DNA of 64,000 bases from the NCBI GenBank assembly GCA_964416315.1, contig CAYQDR010000008.1, forward strand, positions 5,528 to 69,527, read 5' to 3'. This document shows positions 23,829 to 31,072 of the stretch, in pieces. Position 1 is the first letter of the stretch, and the number at the start of each line of letters is the position of its first letter. The notes below the pieces were generated by a model. That model had not been told where the DNA came from. It worked only from the letters and a program-made list of their open reading frames with translations, and made no database searches. The stretch comes from CAYQDR01 sp964416315 (GTDB taxonomy: Bacteria > Methylomirabilota > Methylomirabilia > Rokubacteriales > DASRDR01). Both the position numbers and the translations under genes were made by a program.

Positions 23829-24832
23829 GCCGTCACTGGCTCCGGGGGGCGCGCGGTGCGTTCGCCGGGCGGGAACAGGCAGCGGTAGGCGCGCCCCGGC
23901 GCCACCGCCGTGAAGCCAACGTCGGTGGCCGCGCAGGCCGGCTCCGCGTAGACACAGCGGTCGCGGAAGCTGCACCCGGCGAGCCGGCCGATCAGCGTCG
24001 GCACCATCCCGGGGATCGAGCCGAGCCGCTCGCCACGCCGCGTCCGGCCGGGCACCGGGACGCAGGCGAGGAGGGCCTGCGTGTAGGGGTGTAGCGGGTC
24101 CGTGAGCACCTCGCGGACCGTCCCCGTCTCCACGACCTGCCCGGCGTACATGACGGCGACCCGGTCGGCCACCCGCGCGACGATGCCGAGGTCGTGGGTG
24201 ATCAGGATCACGCCCATGCGGAACTCGCGCCGGAGGTCGGCGAGCAGGCGCAGGATCTGCGCCTGGATGGTGACGTCCAGCGCCGTGGTGGGCTCGTCGG
24301 CGACCACCAGGTCGGGCTCGCACATGAGCGCCATGGCGATCATGACGCGCTGGCGCAGGCCCCCGGAGAGCTGGTGCGGGTACTGGCGGAGCCGGCTGGC
24401 GGCGGCCGGGATCCCGACCTTGTCCAGGAGGAAGACGGCCCGGTCGCGCGCCGCCCCGCGCGAGACCCGGCGGTGGCGGCGCAGCACCTCGACCAGCTGG
24501 TTGCCGATGGTGTAGGTCGGGTTGAGCGCGGTCATCGGCTCCTGGAACACCATCGCCAGCCGGTCGCCGCGGAGGTCGGCCATGCCGCGCTCCGGGAGGC
24601 CGAGGAGGTCCTGGCCCGCGAAGACAAGGCGCGCCGCGCTCCGGCGGGCATTCCGGGGCAGGAGGCCCATCACCGACAGCGCGGTAAGCGACTTCCCGCA
24701 GCCCGACTCGCCGACGATGCACAGCGTCTCCCCGTGGTCGACTTCGAAGCTCACGCCGCGCACCGGGTGGAGCACCCCGGCCGCGAGCGGGATCTCGACC
24801 CGCAGCGCCTCGACCTCGAGGACCGCGCTCAG
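23825..24832 (-). CDS. Dipeptide-type ABC ATPase, DppD-like, apparent CTG start
   Basis: The protein has 335 residues with Walker A GESGCGKSLTALSVMGLL, QLSGGLRQRVMIAMAL, LVVADEPTTALD and an ITHDLG H-loop. The C-terminal cysteine region GCSFRDRCVYAEPAC follows. The reading frame has no ATG, GTG or TTG that keeps the first beta-strand. The only plausible start is CTG at 24832, where CTGA overlaps the DppC stop, and the sequence then reads LSAVLEVEALRVEI, the usual start of such ATPases with L for M. Confidence 0.88.
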   Translation of the reverse strand: MSAVLEVEALRVEIPLAAGVLHPVRGVSFEVDHGETLCIVGESGCGKSLTALSVMGLLPRNARRSAARLVFAGQDLLGLPERGMADLRGDRLAMVFQEPMTALNPTYTIGNQLVEVLRRHRRVSRGAARDRAVFLLDKVGIPAAASRLRQYPHQLSGGLRQRVMIAMALMCEPDLVVADEPTTALDVTIQAQILRLLADLRREFRMGVILITHDLGIVARVADRVAVMYAGQVVETGTVREVLTDPLHPYTQALLACVPVPGRTRRGERLGSIPGMVPTLIGRLAGCSFRDRCVYAEPACAATDVGFTAVAPGRAYRCLFPPGERTARPPEPVTA

Positions 24833-25740
24833 GCCCGGGCCTCCGGCGCGGTGACGTCCCGGATGCCGTCGCCGAGGAGGTTGATCGACAGCACGAGCAG
24901 GAACAGCGCCACCCCCGGCATCGCGATCAGGGACGGCTTCACGAACATGAACTGCTTGCCCTCGGCCACCATGAGCCCCCAGGACGGGAGCGGCGGCTGG
25001 ACGCCGAGCCCGAGGAACGAGAGCGCCGCCTCGAGCAGGATGGCCTGGGCCATCTCCAGGGTGGCGACGACGATCAGGTGGTTCATGGTGTTCGGCAGGA
25101 TCTCCGACAGCACGATCCGGAGCGGGGAGCAGCCCGCCGCCTGCGCCGCCGTCACGTAGTCGAGCACCCGGGCCTGCTGCGTCGCGCTCCGCATCACCAC
25201 GGCGAAGCGGTCCCAGAGCAGGAAGCCGAGCACCGAGATCACCACGCGGAGCGAGCTGCCGACGAGCGCCACCACCGCCAGCGCCACCAGCACCACCGGG
25301 ATCGACAGCCTCGTGGTGACGAGGAAGGTGATGGCGAGGTCGGTCCGGCCGCCAAAGTAGCCAGCCGTGATGCCGAGCGTGGCGCCGATCAGCCCCGAGA
25401 TCACCATCGCCGAGACGCCGATCAGGAGCGAGATCCGCGAGCCGTAGATGACGCGCGAGAGGTAGTCGCGCCCGAGGTTGTCGGTGCCGAGCGGGTGCGC
25501 CCACGTGCCGCCGGCGTGCCAGCCCGCCGCCAGCATCCGCCGCGACAGCTCCTGATCGTAGGGGTCGTGGGGCGCGAGCCACGGGGCGAGGAGCGCCAGC
25601 CCGAGGATGAGGAGGAGCGCGCTCCCGCCGAAGACGATCCCGCCATGTCGGAGGGTCCGGCGCCGGAGGAGGGCAGCCGGTGTCGGCGCCGCCGCGGCGG
25701 CGTCGAGCAACAGGGCGGGGGGCGGTCCGGGCGCCGGCAC
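24829..25740 (-). CDS. Dipeptide-type ABC permease, DppC-like
   Basis: The protein has about 303 residues from GTG 25740. A second possibility is CTG at 25752, which would again overlap the previous stop as CTGA and add four residues. HPLGTDNLGRDYLSRVIYGSRISLLIGV, the EAA-like loop VTAAQAAGCSPLRIVLSEILPN and SFLGLGVQPPLPSWGLMV identify DppC. Membrane helices flank these. It works with the DppB-like protein encoded just upstream. Confidence 0.9.
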   Translation of the reverse strand: MPAPGPPPALLLDAAAAAPTPAALLRRRTLRHGGIVFGGSALLLILGLALLAPWLAPHDPYDQELSRRMLAAGWHAGGTWAHPLGTDNLGRDYLSRVIYGSRISLLIGVSAMVISGLIGATLGITAGYFGGRTDLAITFLVTTRLSIPVVLVALAVVALVGSSLRVVISVLGFLLWDRFAVVMRSATQQARVLDYVTAAQAAGCSPLRIVLSEILPNTMNHLIVVATLEMAQAILLEAALSFLGLGVQPPLPSWGLMVAEGKQFMFVKPSLIAMPGVALFLLVLSINLLGDGIRDVTAPEARA

Positions 25741-25748
25741 GCGCGCGC

Positions 25749-26666
25749 TCAGCCCACCCGGAGGCGGGGGTCGAGGAGGGCGTTCAGCAGGTCGGCCAAA
25801 AGGTTCAGGCCGACGTAGAGGAGGGCGAGGATCAGGACGATGGCCTGGACCAGCGGGAAGTCCGAGCGGGTGATCGACTCCCAGGCGAGGAACCCGATCC
25901 CGCGCAGGGCGAAGACGGTCTCGATGACGACCGAGCCCCCGAGCATGAAGCCGAGCTGGACGGCCGCCAGGGAGACCACCGGGATGATCGCGTTGCGGAG
26001 GGCGTGCTTGAAGAGGATCCTCGGGGTGCGGATCCCCTTGGCCCGGGCGGTGCGGATATAGTCGGAGGCCAGCACCTCGAGCATCCCGGTGCGCGTGAGC
26101 CGCATGAAGGCCGGCGTGGCGTAGTAGCCGAGGGCGATCGCCGGCATGACGAAGTGCGCCCAGGTGTCGCTCCCGGTGATCGGGAGCCAGCGGAGCGCGA
26201 CGCCGAAGAGCAGGATGAGCATGAGCGAGAACCAGAAGCTCGGCATGGCCTGGCCCACCACCGACAGCGTGAGCGCCAGGCGGTCGAGCCAGGTGTTCGG
26301 CCGGACGGCGGCGAGGACGCCGAGCGGGATGGCGAGGACCACGGCGAAGCCGAGCGCCAGGCCGCCCAGGGTCATGGTCACCGGCAGCCGCTCGCCGATC
26401 ACCTCCGAGGCCGGGAGCTGGAAGTAGTAGGACTCGCCGAAGTCCCCCCGGACGACCCGGCCGAGCCACTCGACGTAGCGGATCAGCACCGGCCGGTCGA
26501 GGCCGAGCTGCCGCCGGAGCGCCTGCACGTCGGCGGCCCGCGCCTCGGGCCCCGCGATCGCCTGGGCGAGGTCGCCTGCCAGGTTGAGGAGCAGGAAGCT
26601 CAGGAGCGACACGGTCGCCGCCACCAGGAGAGCGAGGAGGACGCGCTTGCCCGTGTATCGCAGCAT
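25749..26666 (-). CDS. Dipeptide-type ABC permease, DppB-like
   Basis: The protein has 305 residues: first helix MLRYTGKRVLLALLVAATVSLLSFLLL, the periplasmic LGLDRPVLIRYVEWLGRVVRGDFGESY segment, and the coupling loop YIRTARAKGIRTPRILFKHALRNAIIP. The rest is hydrophobic. It is the second gene of the leftward operon. The 169-bp gap from the binding-protein gene is rich in GC inverted repeats, as at the other two binding-protein genes. Confidence 0.9.
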   Translation of the reverse strand: MLRYTGKRVLLALLVAATVSLLSFLLLNLAGDLAQAIAGPEARAADVQALRRQLGLDRPVLIRYVEWLGRVVRGDFGESYYFQLPASEVIGERLPVTMTLGGLALGFAVVLAIPLGVLAAVRPNTWLDRLALTLSVVGQAMPSFWFSLMLILLFGVALRWLPITGSDTWAHFVMPAIALGYYATPAFMRLTRTGMLEVLASDYIRTARAKGIRTPRILFKHALRNAIIPVVSLAAVQLGFMLGGSVVIETVFALRGIGFLAWESITRSDFPLVQAIVLILALLYVGLNLLADLLNALLDPRLRVG

Positions 26667-26835
26667 GGCGGTTTTCTCCGGCGCGCGCGGACCGGTCCCC
26701 GGCGGCCCGCGCGCGGGGCAGGTCCGGGCGCGCGCTCCGGGGCGCCTGTCCCGGGCGCCTAGCGAGCCACGGCGTCGGCGCTCAGTTCACCCTCGGGGGG
26801 AGCGACCGCCACTCCACCCCCTCAGCCGGCGGCGA

Positions 26836-28359
26836 TCACTTCCACTTCGCGCGGAAGAAGAGCGGTGTCTCGTCGGGACTCGGCGTGAAGTCGAGTTCCT
26901 TCGCGTAGGCGTAGTTCATCACGTAGGTGAACAGCGGCACCCAGTAGGCCTGCTCCGCGATCCGTTGCAGGGCCTTCGCGTAGTTCTCCTTGCGCCCCGC
27001 CGCGCTGGTCGAGGTGTCGCCGGCCTTGAGCCACGCGATGACCTGGGGGTCCCGCGCGAGGTCGGCGTCCTCGCCGCGGAAGAAGTGGCTGGTGATGGCC
27101 GACACGTCCCAGATCGAGCTCGACCCCCAGGCCATGAAGTAGAGCTCGGTCTTCCCCGCGTGGTTCTTGTCGCGCAGGACGGGGTAGGTGTTCCACACCA
27201 GGTTCGCCTTGATCCCGGCCGCGCGCAGGTAGCCGATGATCGCCTCGGCGTACGGCCGCTCGCGGTAGGCGTAGATGTCGGTCTCGAAGCCCTGCGGGTA
27301 CCCCGCCTCGGCCAGCAGCGCCTTGGCCTTGGCGGGGTCGTAGGCGTAGCGCGCGACCTCCTCCGTGCAGCCGAACTGGCCCGGGTAGCAGGCGGCGTGG
27401 ACCACGCGCGACTCGCCCTTGACCAGGTTGCGCGCCATCGCCTCGCGGTCGATGGCGTGGGCGACGGCCTGGCGTACCTTCAGCTTGGTGAACGGGTGGT
27501 TCTTGCCGGTGCGGTTGGCGGCGTCGAAGCCGACGTAGCCGATCCGCATGATCTCCCCCACCTTGGTCTGGAACTTCCCCTCCGCGGCGAGCTTCTGGGC
27601 GTCGTCGACCGGGACGCGCCAGATCCAGTCGAGGCCGCCGGCGCGGAGCTCGGCGAGCCGGGTGCTGCCGTCCGGGATCGATCGGTAGACGATCTTCCCG
27701 ATCGACGGCTTGCCCTTCGGGCTGTCGGCGAAGTAGTCCTTGTTGATCTCGAGGTGGACGGCGCTCCCGGCCTCCACGCGGGTGACCCGGTACGGGCCGG
27801 TCCCCACCGGCTTGACGCCCATCCCCTTGGGGCCGACCTTGGCGTAGTACTCGTTCGGATAGATGGTCAGCGGACCGGAGAGGTACTCGAAGGCGGGGGC
27901 GAACGGGGCGGCGAGGTGGATCCTGACCTTGTAGTCGCCGAGCTTCTCCGCGCCCTTCATCCAGTTGTAGTCGCTCGAGGTGGGGATCTTGTGTTCGGGG
28001 TTGATGACGAAGTTCACCGAGAAGACGACGTCGTCGGCGTCGAGCTTCTCGCCGTTGTGGAACCGGATCCCCTCGCGCAGCTCGAACTCGAGCGTCAGGT
28101 CGTTTACCCAGCGGAAGGACTTGGCGAGGAGCGGCTTGTACTCGCCGGTGGCCGGGTCCCGGAACAGCAGCGTGTCCCAGATGTGGTGGGCGAGGATCAG
28201 CCCCTCGCGGGAGGTGTCGTAGTAGCGGTCCATCACCTTGATCTCGAGGTCGGACGCCCAGCGCAGGGTGTCGTCCGCCTTGCCCGCCGTGGCGGGCGGC
28301 ACGGCGGCGAGGAGCAGGGCGAGCACGAACGAGGCGGTCGCGAGCCGTCGGGACGTCAT
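26836..28359 (-). CDS. Dipeptide-type ABC substrate-binding protein, DppA-like
   Basis: The protein has 507 residues. A Sec-type signal (RRLATASFVLALLLAAVPPATAG) precedes the family 5 core: LTLEFELREGIRFHNGEKLDADDVVFSVNF, PVGTGPYRVTRVEAG and AVAHAIDREAMARNLVKG. It captures the solute in the periplasm for the permeases encoded downstream. The start is preceded by GAGGAGG (reverse strand). It diverges from the amidohydrolase gene across about 160 bp that must hold both promoters. Confidence 0.9.
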   Translation of the reverse strand: MTSRRLATASFVLALLLAAVPPATAGKADDTLRWASDLEIKVMDRYYDTSREGLILAHHIWDTLLFRDPATGEYKPLLAKSFRWVNDLTLEFELREGIRFHNGEKLDADDVVFSVNFVINPEHKIPTSSDYNWMKGAEKLGDYKVRIHLAAPFAPAFEYLSGPLTIYPNEYYAKVGPKGMGVKPVGTGPYRVTRVEAGSAVHLEINKDYFADSPKGKPSIGKIVYRSIPDGSTRLAELRAGGLDWIWRVPVDDAQKLAAEGKFQTKVGEIMRIGYVGFDAANRTGKNHPFTKLKVRQAVAHAIDREAMARNLVKGESRVVHAACYPGQFGCTEEVARYAYDPAKAKALLAEAGYPQGFETDIYAYRERPYAEAIIGYLRAAGIKANLVWNTYPVLRDKNHAGKTELYFMAWGSSSIWDVSAITSHFFRGEDADLARDPQVIAWLKAGDTSTSAAGRKENYAKALQRIAEQAYWVPLFTYVMNYAYAKELDFTPSPDETPLFFRAKWK

Positions 28360-28520
28360 CGGAGGATCCTCCTCTGGGCGCGTGTTGACCGGAGCGGGAT
28401 GCAGGGCAACCTCACCGATGGGGCATGATAGGGCGAAACGGCTCCCGGCGGCAAGAGGGCGCGCGTGGTCCAGGGGCCTGGCCGGTCCGCGGAGTGCCGG
28501 GAGGACTCGGGAGGGGAACG

Positions 28521-30041
28521 ATGGGGATGTCGCTGGTGCGGGGGAGGTACCTGGTGTCGCGGGTGGGGGCGACCGGCGCGGTGGTCATCGAGGACGGCGC
28601 GCTGGTCCAGCGGGACGGGGAGATCCTCGCGATCGGGCCGTACGGCGAGCTGGCCGCGCGCTACGCCCCGGACGAGCTGATCGGGTCGCCGGAGCACGTG
28701 GTCTTCCCGGGTCTGGTGAACGCCCACCACCACGTGGGCCTGACGCCGTTCCAGCTCGGCTCGCCGGACCTGCCGCTCGAGCTGTGGCTCGCCTCGCGCC
28801 TCGGGGCGCGGGACGTCGACCCCTACCTCGACACCCTGTACTCCGCGTTCGAGATGGTCGAATCCGGGGTGACCACCGTGCAGCACCTCTGGGGGCAGCG
28901 GCGCGGGCCCGCGGCCGCGTGGCCCGACCGGGCGCGCCAGGTCCTGAGGGCGTACCAGGACCTTGGGATGCGGGTCAGCTTCGGGTTCATGATCCGCGAC
29001 CAGAACCAGCTCGTCTACGGCGGCGACGACGCCTTCGTCCGGAGCCTCCCGTCCGGGCTCCGAGGCGAGGCGGCGGCCGCCTTCGCAGGGATGCGGATCC
29101 CGGTCGACGAGTACTTCGAGCGCCTGTTCGTGGACCTCTACGAGGCCGCCGGGGAAAACCGCGCCGAGCGGGTCCGTATCTGGCTCGCCCCGGCCAACCT
29201 CCACTGGTGCTCGGACGGGCTCCTTGCCCGGATCAAGGCGCACGCGGCGCGCTACCGGGTCGGGATCCATATCCACCTCGTCGAGACGCCCTACCAGCAG
29301 CGCTACGCCGAGCGGCGGTCGGGCGGGACCGCCGCCGGCCACCTCGCCGCGCTCGGCTTCCTGGGGCCGGAGGTCACGCTCGGCCACGCGGTGTGGCTCA
29401 CCGAGGCCGACATCGACCTGGTGGCCGGCGCGGGGGCCACGGTTTGCCACAACGCCAGCTCCAACCTGCGCCTGCAGAGCGGCACCGCCCCCGTCAACCG
29501 TCTCCTCGCCCGCGGCGTGCGCGTGGCCCTCGGGATCGACGAGGCGGGACTCAATGACGACCGCGACATGCTGCAGGAGATGCGGCTGGTGCTGAGGCTT
29601 CACCGCGTCCCGGGCCACGATGCGCGGGCGCCCACGGCGGCGGAGGTCTTCCGGATGGCCACCGAGCACGGGGCCCACGCCACCGGCTTCGGCGACCGGG
29701 TCGGCGCGCTCGAGCCTGGGCGCGCGGCGGACGTCGTCGTCATGCGCCTGGGGAACGTCGCTTACCCCTACCTCGACCCCGCGGCGCCGGTGCTCGACGC
29801 CCTCGTGCACCGGGGCCGGAGCGCCGACGTTGAGACGGTCATGATCGCCGGCGAGGTGGTGATGCGGGACCGCCGCTTCACGCGCGTCAGCAAGGCCGAC
29901 GCCCTCGAGGCGCTCGCGGCCTCGCTCCGGGTGCCGCTCCGCCCCGACGAGGTGCGGCGCCGGGAGCTGGCGCAGGCGCTCCTGCCTCACGTCCGGCGGT
30001 TCTACCACGGGTGGGAGGTCCCTGAGGGCTCCAGGGCGTGA
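28521..30041 (+). CDS. Amidohydrolase of the SsnA/TrzN/cytosine deaminase-like group
   Basis: The protein has 506 residues. Metal ligands are visible as FPGLVNAHHHVGLTPF (H-x-H), GIHIHLVETPY (His and the catalytic Glu) and ALGIDEAGLNDDRDML (Asp). GHAVWLTEADIDLVAGAGATVCHNASSNLRLQSG is the third His block. The family hydrolyses or deaminates guanidine, triazine or aromatic amines; the exact substrate is unknown. ATG 28521 follows GGGAGGGGAACG. The gene lies inside the segment bracketed by the two 187-bp repeats, next to the peptide-type importer, so uptake and hydrolysis of one substrate is possible. Confidence 0.8.
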   Translation: MGMSLVRGRYLVSRVGATGAVVIEDGALVQRDGEILAIGPYGELAARYAPDELIGSPEHVVFPGLVNAHHHVGLTPFQLGSPDLPLELWLASRLGARDVDPYLDTLYSAFEMVESGVTTVQHLWGQRRGPAAAWPDRARQVLRAYQDLGMRVSFGFMIRDQNQLVYGGDDAFVRSLPSGLRGEAAAAFAGMRIPVDEYFERLFVDLYEAAGENRAERVRIWLAPANLHWCSDGLLARIKAHAARYRVGIHIHLVETPYQQRYAERRSGGTAAGHLAALGFLGPEVTLGHAVWLTEADIDLVAGAGATVCHNASSNLRLQSGTAPVNRLLARGVRVALGIDEAGLNDDRDMLQEMRLVLRLHRVPGHDARAPTAAEVFRMATEHGAHATGFGDRVGALEPGRAADVVVMRLGNVAYPYLDPAAPVLDALVHRGRSADVETVMIAGEVVMRDRRFTRVSKADALEALAASLRVPLRPDEVRRRELAQALLPHVRRFYHGWEVPEGSRA

Positions 30042-30047
30042 CGCTCA

Positions 30048-30587
30048 GGAGAGCGGCAGGCGAGAGAGCGCCTCGCCAAGCAGGTCCGCCGGTACGAGGC
30101 TCACAGTTACCGGGCCACCTTCACGCTGCCCCCGGCTTTCCGCCTGGCCGAGCTGGTCCTAGAGCGGATCGCGACCGGGAGTCGGCTGGCGATCGAGGCA
30201 GTCCGCCTCGACGGCCAGACCCCCGAGCCGCGGAGACCCTACCGCCTGGTCCGTCCCGATCTCTACGAGAACGACGCGGCGCTTCCTAGTGTCAGCGAGC
30301 CGGTCCTCCTGATCTTGAGCGACACCTACGATCGTGGCTGGCAAGCGTGGGACAACGGTCGCCCGGTTCCGATCCTGCGGGCCAATCACGCGCTCCGCGC
30401 TGTCCATCTCGCCCCGGGGAGCCACGTCGTGGAGTTCCGCTATCGCCAGCCGGGGTTCTGGGTGGGGCTGGGAGTCTCGGGAGCGACCGCGCTGGCGCTC
30501 GCGCTCGGCGGCGTCCTGGCTTGGCGCCGACGGGCCGATCCGGTCCAGGCGCAGTCGCCGGAGGACGATCACGCCACGCCGAGGTAG
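30048..30587 (+). pseudogene. YfhO-family membrane protein, C-terminal part only (copy B)
   Basis: An open frame of 180 codons without a proper start begins just after the amidohydrolase stop. It reads LYENDAALPSVSEPVLLILSDTYDRGWQAWDNGRPVPILRANHALRAV, then FRYRQPGFWVGLGVSGATALAL and a final helix and tail. This is the carboxy-terminal region of YfhO proteins. The remaining ~600 residues are missing; parts of the N-terminal half survive at 21810. Confidence 0.75.
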
Positions 30588-30652
30588 GGGCGCCTCTCCG
30601 GATCCGCCGTGCCCGCCCCGGCCCTTGCCGGGCCGGCCGGCCGCGCGCTAGA
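30466..30652 (+). repeat. 187-bp perfect direct repeat, copy B
   Basis: It is identical to 22444-22630 as far as I can read. Here it is in its natural frame at the end of the YfhO fragment. Downstream (30653-30825) there is no recognisable gene. Confidence 0.9.
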
Positions 30653-30825
30653 CTCCGGGCACGCTGGCGAGGCCCCGTCGGGGGTGAAGCCGGCCCGGGG
30701 TGATGCTCAGGAAATAGGGTTTGCGCAGGCGTACTCCCTGTACGTTGAGGCTCGGCGACGACCGAGGACGCCGGGATGCGACGGGGATCGGCCATGCCGC
30801 TAGAGCGCGGCTGTACCGCCGCTGA

Positions 30826-30920
30826 ATGCCCCCGGCCGCCGTCAAATTCCATCCTGCAGCCGCGCAGGAGGCGGAGGCGGCGTATGACTGGTACGCGGCT
30901 CGAAACCCTCCATCGGCAGC
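30826..30920 (+). pseudogene. ParE/RelE-type toxin, N-terminal remnant
   Basis: ATG 30826 opens a frame reading VKFHPAAAQEAEAAYDWYA, the typical first helix-strand region of ParE-family toxins. It ends after about 31 residues, where the LLM-derived duplication begins. By chance the frame continues into coxL, so gene finders may wrongly fuse the two. Confidence 0.6.
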
Positions 30921-31072
30921 GCGTGGACACGATCGTGCTGAACCCGCTCGACTGGGGGGTGGAGCAGCTCGAGCGGCCGGCCGGGGAGGTCCTGCCGCGC
31001 ATGAAGACGGTCCGGTGACCGACGGCGCCGGGGTGCCTGGGCAGCCGGAGCCGCCGCCGATCCGGCTGACGG
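30921..31072 (+). repeat. Diverged duplication (copy 2): LLM 3' remnant plus coxL start
   Basis: It pairs with 18316-18467. Its first 98 bp are the last ~31 codons of an LLM oxidoreductase (VDTIVLNPLDWGVEQLE...), whose stop at 31016-31018 overlaps the coxL GTG. The remainder of that LLM gene is absent. Confidence 0.75.
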
